From Oscillospiraceae bacterium (lineage in GTDB: Bacteria > Bacillota > Clostridia > Oscillospirales > Ruminococcaceae), in NCBI GenBank assembly GCA_017399625.1, contig JAFQBT010000079.1, positions 1 through 34,017 of the forward strand: a stretch of 34,017 bases of DNA. Reading direction: 5' to 3'. The position numbers and the translations under genes were made by a program. The notes beneath the pieces were generated by a model. That model saw only the letters and a program-made list of their open reading frames with translations, was not told where the DNA came from and ran no database searches. Numbering within the stretch: position 1 is the first letter of the stretch; each line of letters begins with the position of its first letter. Positions 1 to 9,453 of this stretch are shown here, piece by piece.

Positions 1-269
1 AATACGCATCACTCCGCCACAGTTATCTCAAGAACCACAGAAAAGTGGACTTCATCAATCTTCTGACCACTGGGAAACTGAACAGCCATCTGGCGGAGGT
101 TCAGAGAACGGCAGAAAAGAGAGTGGCGGAGATTACGAAGCAGATGAAGAAGGATCTGGGAGTGACCGAGGAACTGAAAGAGAAAGACCAGATGAAATGG
201 GTGGGTCTTATGAACAACATCAAAGCCTCGGCGGAAGAGATAGTGATGACGGAACTGATTCAAAGCTGA
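1..269 (+). CDS. TnpV-like transposon protein, 3' end only (5' end outside window)
   Basis: The frame is open from the window edge to a TGA at 267-269 and gives about 89 residues. The segments RHSYLKNHRK, NLLTTGKLNSHL, EKDQMKWVGLMNNIK and EIVMTELI match what I remember of the C-terminal part of TnpV-family proteins, small proteins of unknown function carried by Firmicutes conjugative elements. A GTG at 45 could be called as a start, but similarity to the family begins upstream of it, so this is more likely a gene truncated by the window. The last 73 bases overlap the annotated 5' end of the helicase in another frame. Function is unknown; family assignment is from memory of the conserved motifs. 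Confidence 0.7.
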   Translation, partial: YASLRHSYLKNHRKVDFINLLTTGKLNSHLAEVQRTAEKRVAEITKQMKKDLGVTEELKEKDQMKWVGLMNNIKASAEEIVMTELIQS

Positions 270-3200
270 CCGAAGAAGAACTTTCGGAACTTCCTCCCTT
301 TCTAAATGAGAAACAGATTATGGCCATCATCAAAAACAAAGATGATGACCTTAAGTACAAGAAATCGCAGATTGAACTGTTCTTTAACGCAAACCACGAC
401 ATCAACGAAAGATGCGAATACATCAAATCCGCATATCCCATACGATATACCGAAATAATCCATGAAGGTCAGAGAATAGGATATGTGGCACAGGAAAACG
501 GACTTCTTATGTGGGAGGGTTCATACCTTTCACGCACAAAGGAGTCTGTTTTTTCATGGGGAGTTGTAGCAGAATGGGTTGCAAACCTTATTGATAAAAA
601 AGAATATTTCATCAATACGAATATCACCCCTCCGAAAGATGTAACCGTTCAGCAGATGTCACTCTTTGATTTCTCCGGAGAACAGAAACCTCTCAAAGCT
701 GAAACTTTTGAGAACAGACTTTTTGAAAGAGAAGAACTTCCCCAACAGATAATCGATGAAGCACTCTGTATCGGTGCAAATGACCGTGACAGCAGACTTA
801 TCATCTGCGGATATTTCAAGAAGGATAAACCCTTGGAAGAAAATGCGGAGTTCCTTAAAAAGCATTACGGCAGAAACGGTACAGGATTCTTTGTAGGCAG
901 TAACCGCTATTCCCTTTGGTACGATGAATCCGGAATGAGAATTGCCGGCGGCGAATCAGCAAAGAAAAGCTATGCTACCGAAATCAGTTGGGAACAAGCT
1001 GCAAAACGAATCCGTGAACTTCTGAATCTCGGAAGATATATGCCGCAGGAAGAACTGGACAAAGTTGATGATTTTGAATACAAGACTTTGGCAAATACTC
1101 TCTGCTTTGCCGTAAGGGATTTCAGCGAAGAAGCCGATGAAAGAGGATATTGTAAATTCATTAAACTCGCTCTCTCCGGAAGAACCAGTTTTCCAAACGC
1201 TTCCGAAATGATAGAGGTTGCGCTTAAAAATCAGGATATGCTGCAAAACCTCATAAACGAATGGGAAGAGTTTGTTTCTGCATATGGAAAAGAACCGGGA
1301 CTTTTGCGATACCGACACTACACGCCAAAAGAGATACTCTCAAAACTGAAAGACTTACAAAGAGAACCACTCATTTTTACCGCCGCAGAAGGTTATGACC
1401 CGAAGCGGCGTTTTTTCATATCCGAAGATGAGATAGAAAAGCTTCTTCGTGGCGGAGAGTATTCCAGCGATTACCGTATAAAGGTTTTCAAATTCTTCGC
1501 AGAGCACAAAGATCCCAAAGAACGGGAAAACATGTTCAAGCAGATTCACGGCGAATACAGCGGATATCATGCTGGAAACGATAATATCACCTATCAAATG
1601 GGCAAAGGCGTTTTTTTCAGCCACGGCAGTATCCTTGCTCCATATGCAAAAGTCGATATGAAGTGGAGTGAGGTCGTAAAGAGAGTTGCAAAGCTCATAT
1701 CCGATGATAAATGGCTGACCGAAGCTGACCGTGAAACCATGGAGAGCCGTGATGAAGTGATACCTGAACCGGTGGAAATTATCCTTGAAGAACCTCCTGA
1801 AAAAGAAAGTCTTGCTTCAAGGCTTGTGGGATATATGAAGGAGTTCGACCCTTTCGGATATGCGGATACTCTTGAAATCGGAGAAACGGATGAAGATGCT
1901 ATAAAGAACATTGATGAGCAGCTTACTGATAACGCAAGAAGAAAATTCTTTGCAGAAGATTTAAGACTGTTTCTCGATGATATGGACCCGGAATCCGAAA
2001 AAACAACCGAACTTGAGCTTTTCATTGAAGAACTGGAAGAAAGTATCGAAGAACCAACACCTGAAGAAACGCAGACAGAACCTTTTGAGCACGGTGCTCA
2101 AATCAAAAACAAACCGGCTGAAAAAGAAGAAGCTTCCGTGCTCATTCCTCCTAAACCGAAAGTTAAGGCAGAAAGAATCGAGTTTTATCCCCTGCATCCG
2201 GAAATTCCGAAAGAAGAAAGGCATAATTTCCGCATAACCGATAACGAACTCGGCTACGGAACAATAATGGAGAAATATTTTGCTAATGTTAAAGCCATCA
2301 TCATTCTCCATAAGGTGGAAGATGAAAGCAGATTTGCCACTCCTGAAGAACAGCAGATACTTTCAAGATATGTCGGATGGGGCGGATTTGCGGAATGTTT
2401 CGAGGAAAGTTTTCCGAGATACGAAGAACTGAAAAGCCTTCTCACTCCCGAAGAATACGAAGCTGCAAGAGCAAGTTCCCTCACCGCTTTCTATACTCAT
2501 CCTGAAATTACAGGAGCCATGTATTCCGCACTCTATCAGATGGGATTCAGAAACGGCAATATCCTTGAACCTTCCTGCGGCGTTGGCAACTTCATAGGAA
2601 GCATTCCGGAATCTATGAGTGGCAGCAAAGTTTACGGTGTCGAGCTTGATTCCATAAGCGGAAGGATCGCACAGCAGCTTTATCAGAACAGCAATATTGC
2701 AGTTACGGGATTTGAAAAGGTGAATATCCCGGACAGCTTCTTCGATGTGGCGATAGGCAACGTTCCCTTCGGTGATTTCAAGGTTCTCGATAAAAGATAC
2801 GATAAACATCATTTCCTAATCCATGACTATTTCTTCGCCAAAGCTCTTGATAAGGTTCGTCCCGGAGGCGTTGTAGCATTCATCACTTCCAAAGGAACCA
2901 TGGATAAAGAAAATCCTGCAGTAAGAAAATATCTCGCACAGAGAGCGGACCTTATCGGTGCTATAAGACTTCCGAACAATGCTTTCAAAAAGAACGCCGG
3001 TGCGGAAGTTACCGCAGATATACTCTTTCTCCAGAAACGTGACCGAATGATTGATATTGAACCGGATTGGGTTCATCTTGATACGGATGAAAACGGAATC
3101 AAAATGAACAGCTATTTCGTAAAGAATCCGGATATGATTCTCGGTGAAATGCAAATGGTTTCTTCACGGTTCGGAATGGAGAGCACCTGCAAACCCTATG

Positions 3201-6200
3201 AAAACGCAGAACTTTCCGAACTTCTCCGTGGTGCTGTCAGCAATTTTCATGCGGAAATTACCGAATACGAGGTTGACGAAATCGAGGAAGAGGATAAATC
3301 AATTCCTGCAGATCCCAACATCCGAAATTTCAGCTACGCTATCATCGACGGAAAGATATATTTCAGAGAAAATTCCCGCATGCACCCGGTTGAAGTTTCC
3401 GTAACCGCGGAAAACAGAATCCGTGGAATGATAGCACTTTGTGAATCCGTCCGAAAGCTCATAGAGTACCAGACAGAAGATTATCCCGATGAAGATATCA
3501 AAGCGGAACAGGATAATCTCAACAAGCTCTATGATGATTACACAAAGAAATATGGTTTGATATCAAGCCGAGGTAACAGCATGGCTTTCGGGGAGGATTC
3601 AAGCTATTATCTCCTCTGCTCTCTGGAGGTTCTTGATGAAGAAGGTAACTTTAAACGCAAAGCCGATATGTTCAGCAAAAGAACCATCCGTCCACATGTT
3701 GCGGTAAATTCCGTTGATACCGCAAGCGAAGCACTTGCAGTTTCCATTTCCGAAAAAGCAAGAGTTGACATGGAATACATGTCAGGCCTTTCGGGTAAGA
3801 CCAATGATGAGCTGGAATCAGAACTCAAAGGAGTTATCTTCCGGGATATTCATTGTCCGGAAAGAGCGGAAGATATTTCCGAAGCCATGACGGATTTGAG
3901 CAGATATCCTTTTGTTACGGCTGACGAATATCTTTCCGGAAATGTACGAAGAAAACTTCGCATGGCAAAAGCTATGTATGAAGCTTTACCTGCTGAAAAG
4001 AAAGAAGGTTTTCAGCATTATGTTTCAGCACTTGAAGCTGTTCAGCCCGTTGATTTAACTGCAGGAGAAATTGGTGTCCGAATCGGTGTAAACTGGATTC
4101 CGACGGAAATATATGAGAAATTCATGTATGAGCTTCTCGGTACCGGGTATTACGCAAGAACAAGGATGAAGATTCTCCGTTCAAAAGCAACCGGTGAATG
4201 GAACATTACCAACAAAAACGCAGATGCCGGAAACATCAGAGCCATAACCACCTATGGAACAAAGAGAATAAATGCTTATCATATCCTTGAGCAAACTCTT
4301 AACCAGAAAGACGTCCATATTTATGATAAAACCATCGATGAGAACGGCAACGAAAAGCAGGTGCTCAACAAAAGAGAAACGGCCATTGCCCAGGACAGGC
4401 AGGAACTCATAAAGGCTAAATTCGTTGAATGGCTTTGGAAAGATATTGACCGCAGAGAAAGGCTTTGCAGTATCTACAACGAAACGTTCAACGCTATAAG
4501 ACCAAGAGAATATGACGGTGAGCACATAAGGTTCTCCGGTATGAATCCGGAAATCACTCTTCGTGCTCATCAGATAAATGCTATTGCTCACATCATGTAC
4601 GGCGGCAACACTCTTCTTGCTCATGAAGTTGGCGCAGGAAAAACCTTTGAAATGGTGGCTGCGGCAATGGAATCCAAAAGGCTTGGTCTTTGCAGTAAAT
4701 CCCTTGTGGTAGTTCCGAACCATATTACCGAGCAATGGGCTTCCGAATGGCTGCAGCTTTATCCTTCCGCAAATATCCTTGTGGCAACAAAGAAAGATTT
4801 TGAAACCCGTAACAGGAAGAAGTTCTGCGCAAGAATCGCAACAGGAGATTATGACGCAGTAATCATCGGACACAGCCAGTTTGAAAAGATACCGATGTCC
4901 AAAGAACGGCAGGAAACAATTATACAACATCAGATTGAGGATATCGTCGATGGCATTAGAGAAGCTAAAGCGGCAAAAGCTGAAAGATATACGGTTAAAC
5001 AGCTTGAGAAAACAAAAAAGAGCCTTGAAACAAGGCTCGCAAAACTCAACGACCAAAGCAGAAAAGATGATGTAGTCACTTTTGAGGAACTTGGTGTTGA
5101 CCGTATATTTGTGGACGAAAGCCACTATTTCAAAAATCTTTTCCTTGCGACAAAGATGAGAAATGTCGGCGGTATTGCCCAGACCGAAGCACAGAAATCC
5201 TCCGACCTTTTTATGAAATGCCAGTATCTTGATGAGATAACCGGAAGCAGAGGTGTTGTGTTTGCAACGGGTACTCCCATATCAAACAGTATGGTAGAAC
5301 TCTATACCATACAGAGATATCTGCAGTATGATACCCTGCAGGAAATGGATATGCTGAACTTTGATGACTGGGCAGCGAACTACGGTGAAACCATAACGGC
5401 CATAGAACTTTCTCCCGAAGGAACAGGATACCGCTCCAAAACAAGATTTGCAAAGTTTTACAACCTTCCTGAACTCATGTCCACCTTCAAAGCTGTTGCG
5501 GATATACAGACCGCTGATATGCTCAAACTTCCGGTTCCAAAAGCAAACTTCCATACAGAAGTCATCAAACCATCTGAACTACAAAAGGAGATGATTGCGG
5601 GACTTGCCGAAAGAGCAGAGATTATCCGAAACGGAGGAATTGATCCAAGCGTTGATAATATGCTGAAAATCACCAACGATGGCAGAAAGCTTGCTCTTGA
5701 TATGCGTCTTATCAATTCTCTTGCTGCAGATGATGAAAATGGAAAAGTTTCAATTTGTGCAAAGAATATCTTTGAGATATGGGAGAAGACAAAAGAAAAC
5801 AGAAGTGCTCAGATGGTTTTCTGTGACCTATCCACTCCTAAGGGTGACGGAAGTTTCAATGTTTATGATGACCTCAAAAAGAAGCTCATAGAGAAAGGTA
5901 TCCCGGAAGAAGAGATAGCTTTTATACATGATGCTAATACTGAAACAAGGAAGAAAGAACTTTTTGCAAAAGTCAGAAGCGGACAGGTTAGAGTAATTAT
6001 GGGAAGCACGCAGAAGATGGGCGCCGGTACAAACTGTCAGGACAGGCTCATAGCATTGCATGACCTCGACTGCCCATGGAGACCTTCGGACCTTGCACAA
6101 AGGCTCGGACGAATCGTAAGACAAGGAAACCAGAATCCGGAAGTTGAGATATTCCGATATGTTACTGAAAACACTTTTGATGCATACCTTTATCAGCTGG

Positions 6201-7021
6201 TGGAAAATAAGCAGAAGTTCATAGCCCAAATCATGACAAGCAAAGCTCCTGCAAGGGTCGCGGATGACGTCGATGAAACAGCTTTAAGTTATTCGGAAAT
6301 CAAAGCACTCGCAACCGGTAATCCTCTTATCATTGAGAAATGCAATCTTGATATGGAAGTGGGAAAACTCAATATGCTGAAGGCAAACCACCTGAGTCAG
6401 AAATATGCTCTTGAAGAAATGGTATACAGAAAATATCCCGCAGCCATTCAGAAGCTTACCGAAAGGATTGCGGGATATGAAAAGGATATTGAACTTGCAA
6501 AATCCCATCCGAAACCAGAGGAAGGATTTGTGGGAATGATTATCTTTGAAAGGCTTTATATGGACAAAGAATCCGCCGGCAAAGCTATTATAGATGCCTG
6601 CACCACCATGACCGGTTCCGATGCTGTTCATCTTGGAAGGTACCGTGGATTTGATATGACGCTTTCTTACGATGCTACCAACAACGAATACCGTATGACC
6701 TTGAAAGGAACTCTTTCACACACCACAGTACTCGGAGCGGATATCTTCGGAAACATCACCAGAACAGACAACCTCATTGACGGTATGGCACAGAAACTTG
6801 AGGTTGAGAAACTTGCTCTTTCTGAAACTAAAACACAGCTTGAAAATGCGAAAACTGAAATGGAAGCTCCATTTGCGAAAGAAGCTGAGCTGAAAGAGAA
6901 AGCGGAGCGACTGAAAGAACTAAACATTCTACTTAACATGGATCAGAAAGATAGGGCGCTGTTGGATGATGGGAAAGAAGAAGTGCAGGAGAAAGAAAAA
7001 AGGAAGGATTTGGAGAGGTGA
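197..7021 (+). CDS. Giant N6-adenine methylase / SNF2-like helicase of a Tn1549-like conjugative element
   Basis: A 2274-residue multidomain protein of the kind found in Tn1549-like elements. Residues about 33-138, 181-282 and 405-505 are three diverged copies of one roughly 100-residue module. A charged Glu/Pro-rich linker (about 570-660) follows. The methyltransferase part has motif I EPSCGVGNF near residue 790 and the catalytic loop GNVPFGD (a variant of NPPY) near 853. The helicase part has Walker A GAGKT near 1479, a DESH box near 1639 and motif VI QRLGRIVRQGN near 1967; the C-terminus is coiled coil. In such elements the protein is thought to act in element maintenance or protection, but its biochemistry is inferred. 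The start is uncertain: ATG 197 lies inside the TnpV overlap and has a weak ribosome site, the frame stays open to the window edge, and ATG 320 is an alternative. Confidence 0.88.
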   Translation: MGGSYEQHQSLGGRDSDDGTDSKLTEEELSELPPFLNEKQIMAIIKNKDDDLKYKKSQIELFFNANHDINERCEYIKSAYPIRYTEIIHEGQRIGYVAQENGLLMWEGSYLSRTKESVFSWGVVAEWVANLIDKKEYFINTNITPPKDVTVQQMSLFDFSGEQKPLKAETFENRLFEREELPQQIIDEALCIGANDRDSRLIICGYFKKDKPLEENAEFLKKHYGRNGTGFFVGSNRYSLWYDESGMRIAGGESAKKSYATEISWEQAAKRIRELLNLGRYMPQEELDKVDDFEYKTLANTLCFAVRDFSEEADERGYCKFIKLALSGRTSFPNASEMIEVALKNQDMLQNLINEWEEFVSAYGKEPGLLRYRHYTPKEILSKLKDLQREPLIFTAAEGYDPKRRFFISEDEIEKLLRGGEYSSDYRIKVFKFFAEHKDPKERENMFKQIHGEYSGYHAGNDNITYQMGKGVFFSHGSILAPYAKVDMKWSEVVKRVAKLISDDKWLTEADRETMESRDEVIPEPVEIILEEPPEKESLASRLVGYMKEFDPFGYADTLEIGETDEDAIKNIDEQLTDNARRKFFAEDLRLFLDDMDPESEKTTELELFIEELEESIEEPTPEETQTEPFEHGAQIKNKPAEKEEASVLIPPKPKVKAERIEFYPLHPEIPKEERHNFRITDNELGYGTIMEKYFANVKAIIILHKVEDESRFATPEEQQILSRYVGWGGFAECFEESFPRYEELKSLLTPEEYEAARASSLTAFYTHPEITGAMYSALYQMGFRNGNILEPSCGVGNFIGSIPESMSGSKVYGVELDSISGRIAQQLYQNSNIAVTGFEKVNIPDSFFDVAIGNVPFGDFKVLDKRYDKHHFLIHDYFFAKALDKVRPGGVVAFITSKGTMDKENPAVRKYLAQRADLIGAIRLPNNAFKKNAGAEVTADILFLQKRDRMIDIEPDWVHLDTDENGIKMNSYFVKNPDMILGEMQMVSSRFGMESTCKPYENAELSELLRGAVSNFHAEITEYEVDEIEEEDKSIPADPNIRNFSYAIIDGKIYFRENSRMHPVEVSVTAENRIRGMIALCESVRKLIEYQTEDYPDEDIKAEQDNLNKLYDDYTKKYGLISSRGNSMAFGEDSSYYLLCSLEVLDEEGNFKRKADMFSKRTIRPHVAVNSVDTASEALAVSISEKARVDMEYMSGLSGKTNDELESELKGVIFRDIHCPERAEDISEAMTDLSRYPFVTADEYLSGNVRRKLRMAKAMYEALPAEKKEGFQHYVSALEAVQPVDLTAGEIGVRIGVNWIPTEIYEKFMYELLGTGYYARTRMKILRSKATGEWNITNKNADAGNIRAITTYGTKRINAYHILEQTLNQKDVHIYDKTIDENGNEKQVLNKRETAIAQDRQELIKAKFVEWLWKDIDRRERLCSIYNETFNAIRPREYDGEHIRFSGMNPEITLRAHQINAIAHIMYGGNTLLAHEVGAGKTFEMVAAAMESKRLGLCSKSLVVVPNHITEQWASEWLQLYPSANILVATKKDFETRNRKKFCARIATGDYDAVIIGHSQFEKIPMSKERQETIIQHQIEDIVDGIREAKAAKAERYTVKQLEKTKKSLETRLAKLNDQSRKDDVVTFEELGVDRIFVDESHYFKNLFLATKMRNVGGIAQTEAQKSSDLFMKCQYLDEITGSRGVVFATGTPISNSMVELYTIQRYLQYDTLQEMDMLNFDDWAANYGETITAIELSPEGTGYRSKTRFAKFYNLPELMSTFKAVADIQTADMLKLPVPKANFHTEVIKPSELQKEMIAGLAERAEIIRNGGIDPSVDNMLKITNDGRKLALDMRLINSLAADDENGKVSICAKNIFEIWEKTKENRSAQMVFCDLSTPKGDGSFNVYDDLKKKLIEKGIPEEEIAFIHDANTETRKKELFAKVRSGQVRVIMGSTQKMGAGTNCQDRLIALHDLDCPWRPSDLAQRLGRIVRQGNQNPEVEIFRYVTENTFDAYLYQLVENKQKFIAQIMTSKAPARVADDVDETALSYSEIKALATGNPLIIEKCNLDMEVGKLNMLKANHLSQKYALEEMVYRKYPAAIQKLTERIAGYEKDIELAKSHPKPEEGFVGMIIFERLYMDKESAGKAIIDACTTMTGSDAVHLGRYRGFDMTLSYDATNNEYRMTLKGTLSHTTVLGADIFGNITRTDNLIDGMAQKLEVEKLALSETKTQLENAKTEMEAPFAKEAELKEKAERLKELNILLNMDQKDRALLDDGKEEVQEKEKRKDLER
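5014..5038 (-). terminator. Antisense intrinsic-terminator-like hairpin inside the helicase gene
   Basis: On the minus strand GAGCCTTG, loop TTT, CAAGGCTC is followed directly by TTTTTT. It has the form of an intrinsic terminator for transcription running against the helicase gene. The sequence also encodes KKSLETRLAKL, so it may be coincidental. Confidence 0.4.
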
Positions 7022-7177
7022 GAAGAGTTTTCATATCTTTTTATAAAAGTTTGTAATAAGAGCTTTGTTAAGAAGTTTATAAAATGTAAAACAATAATAG
7101 AATTGTAAGTGCTAATGTTTAAAACTAAGAAAAAATTTCCCAAAGGATAAATTAAAACCATTGGTGGAGGGATAATA

Positions 7178-8392
7178 ATGAAAAAATCAAGATTATTTAC
7201 CGCTTTAAGCAATTTGGCATTTATTATAGGTCTTGCAGTTTTTTTTGTGAGTCTTGCTGCGGTTATTATAAACTTTAATAATCCTGCAAAATGTACAGAC
7301 AAGGGTGAGACTGAAAATACAGAATGCCATGTGGATATATGCGATTTAATGCTTTCTGATAATTCTATTCAACTTTTATCTTTTGTGATATCAGGGGCCT
7401 CCTTTGTTTTTGCAGCACTTACTTATCATAATATAGATCTTTTGAACAAAATAACATCGATGGAGGGAAATGTTTTAGATAATGAAAAGTATGTTGTTGC
7501 ATATGAAGAAATGATGGACTCTTTTAAGAAAGTGAAAGATAAAAAGTCATTTACTCGAGAATTGTTAAAGTCAGTTGAATGCCCTCGTAAGACAGAGTCA
7601 TGTATTGAATTTGCAGATTATTTGCAAAACATATTGGATCATCTCGTTTTCTTTGGCTATGTTGATTTTAACAAATACGTGGAAATTGAGTGTGATGGTC
7701 TTATAAAAATCATTAAAGAGGAAGCCGGTCGTTATAAAGAAATAAGTAATGGTATTAAATATCAACTGGATGAAAACATAAAATTAATTGAATATGTTTT
7801 GAAATATCAAAAAATTCGCAATGCGAATCGTAATAGCCATTTCTCAAAGTTGGAAAATATCAGAGGGTCTATGTTGAAAAATCCTGTTTCACAAATTTTA
7901 TATTATAATTATTTGGGATTGGACTATAAAAACAAGGTAATCCATGAAATTAATAAGATCGGTATTAATGAAACTGAATTTACCGAAAAATGGATGCAAT
8001 GTGTCTGGAAAAACAAAACAGAATTAAAGAGAAAACCTGAAATAGTTTGTTTAATTGATAGAGCGGATAAGTGTTTGCAGAAAGCTCACGAAAAGGCTCT
8101 TGATAATATATTGTGGGATGGGTACATATTATACAACAAAGTAAGAATAGATATTATAAAATATTTACTAGGAATAAAAATAGAAACAGACAGTAACGAA
8201 TGGATAAGATTGGAAGAAAAACGAAAAATATCCAAACGATTGAATGAGGTTATTGAAAAACGCAGAGATATAATGTTTCTTTTCAATAGAAACAATTCTT
8301 ATTTAGATACTGAATTTGAAGAAGAATTTAAAAGGGCAAAAAATCTTAAAGATCAATTTGATATTTTTATTAAAAATAACAAATATTTATAA
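7178..8392 (+). CDS. Two-TM membrane protein of unknown function (cargo gene)
   Basis: A 404-residue protein with ATG at 7178 behind GGTGGAGG (7163-7170). Two hydrophobic segments, about residues 12-32 and 62-82, flank a short loop containing CTDKGETENTEC. The rest is a long, charged, mostly helical cytoplasmic region rich in Lys, Glu, Ile and Asn. I recognise no catalytic motif and no family. The gene is clearly more AT-rich than the helicase before it and uses TTA/AAA-type codons, a sign of separate acquisition. It lies between the helicase and the Toprim gene, which I would expect to be adjacent in this type of element. A membrane anchor with a large helical domain would fit a phage-defence effector, but that is only a guess from position. 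Confidence 0.75.
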   Translation: MKKSRLFTALSNLAFIIGLAVFFVSLAAVIINFNNPAKCTDKGETENTECHVDICDLMLSDNSIQLLSFVISGASFVFAALTYHNIDLLNKITSMEGNVLDNEKYVVAYEEMMDSFKKVKDKKSFTRELLKSVECPRKTESCIEFADYLQNILDHLVFFGYVDFNKYVEIECDGLIKIIKEEAGRYKEISNGIKYQLDENIKLIEYVLKYQKIRNANRNSHFSKLENIRGSMLKNPVSQILYYNYLGLDYKNKVIHEINKIGINETEFTEKWMQCVWKNKTELKRKPEIVCLIDRADKCLQKAHEKALDNILWDGYILYNKVRIDIIKYLLGIKIETDSNEWIRLEEKRKISKRLNEVIEKRRDIMFLFNRNNSYLDTEFEEEFKRAKNLKDQFDIFIKNNKYL

Positions 8393-8431
8393 AAAGAAAG
8401 TTTTATGTTATTAGGAAGAAGGAATAAATAA

Positions 8432-9385
8432 ATGCCATTTATCCTGCCAGAAGCAATCCACCGAGCCCGCGAACTCGACTTGCTCACCTATTTGCAAAAT
8501 TTTGATTCCAGTAATCTTGTCAAAGTTTGTGGCGATACTTACTGCACCAAAGAACATGACAGTTTAAAAATTTCCAACGGAAAATGGAATTGGTTTTCAA
8601 GAGGGATTGGTGGAAAGTCCGCACTCGATTACCTAATCAAGGTTGAAGGTATGAAGTTTACCGAAGCTGTTGAACATATCATGAACTGTATTGGCGACAA
8701 AACAATTATTTACGATAGCAAAAGCACAAAACCGAAAGAGAAAGCTTTGGTTCTTCCAAAGGCAAATTGTAACAACGATAACGCTATCAGCTACCTCAAA
8801 AGCCGCGGTATTGATAAAGATATTATCAATTACTGCGTTGAAACCGGAAGGATTTACGAAAGTTATCCTAACCATAACGTGGTGATGTTAGGTTTCGATA
8901 AATACGGTATCCCTAGGTATGCAAATCTCCGTGGAATTGGTAGCGATTTCAAAGGCGAAGCAAGCGGGAGCGACAAAAGGTTTTCTTTCAGCATTAGTGC
9001 AGAAAAAAGTGATACCGTACACATTTTTGAAAGCGCAATAGATTTACTTTCCTATGCCACCATGCTCAAAATAAACGGTCAAAAATGGGATGAGCATCAC
9101 CTTCTTTCGCTTGCCGGAGTTTACAGACCCGATAAGGAACTCAAAGATTCTTCTTTTCCATTGGCACTTAAACAATTTCTTTCCGAACACTCGGAAATTA
9201 AGAAAATACACCTTCGGCTCGATAATGATTATGCCGGAAGGATTGCCACAGAAGCCTTGAAACATTTCCTTTCCGAAAAGTACGAAGTCAAAGAATATCC
9301 TTCAAAACGAGGAAAAGATTACAACGATTGGCTATGTCTTAAACTTGGTATACCAATCAAAACAACAAAACCATACGAAAGATAA
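8432..9385 (+). CDS. Toprim domain protein (DUF3991/LtrC-like primase-related)
   Basis: A 317-residue protein. The N-terminal 75 residues (VCGDTYCTKEHDSLKI, WNWFSRGIGGKSALDYLI) resemble the degraded zinc-finger/DUF3991 region of LtrC-like proteins. The C-terminal half is a Toprim fold with the conserved acidic residue in IFESAIDLLSY (Glu200) and the Asp-x-Asp pair in LRLDNDYAGR (Asp264, Asp266) that would bind magnesium. Such proteins are related to DnaG primases and occur in conjugative elements and plasmids, where a role in priming the transferred strand is inferred. GGAAGAAGG lies just upstream of ATG 8432. A strong terminator follows at 9388-9420. Confidence 0.85.
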   Translation: MPFILPEAIHRARELDLLTYLQNFDSSNLVKVCGDTYCTKEHDSLKISNGKWNWFSRGIGGKSALDYLIKVEGMKFTEAVEHIMNCIGDKTIIYDSKSTKPKEKALVLPKANCNNDNAISYLKSRGIDKDIINYCVETGRIYESYPNHNVVMLGFDKYGIPRYANLRGIGSDFKGEASGSDKRFSFSISAEKSDTVHIFESAIDLLSYATMLKINGQKWDEHHLLSLAGVYRPDKELKDSSFPLALKQFLSEHSEIKKIHLRLDNDYAGRIATEALKHFLSEKYEVKEYPSKRGKDYNDWLCLKLGIPIKTTKPYER

Positions 9386-9387
9386 CG

Positions 9388-9420
9388 CAGCTTGTAATGA
9401 AAATTACAGGCTGTTTTTTT
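9388..9420 (+). terminator. Intrinsic terminator after the Toprim gene
   Basis: An 11-bp stem (left arm 9388-9398, loop GAAA, right arm 9403-9413, one G-T pair) is followed by seven T. It begins a few bases after the Toprim stop codon and separates that gene from the mobilisation operon. Confidence 0.85.
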
Positions 9421-9453
9421 ATCTAAAAATTCAATTGCAAAGGAGAAAACAAA

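Noticed and set aside
4181..5125. A 314-codon open frame antisense to the helicase
   Set aside because: It mirrors codons of a clearly conserved helicase region and has no ribosome site or recognisable domain.
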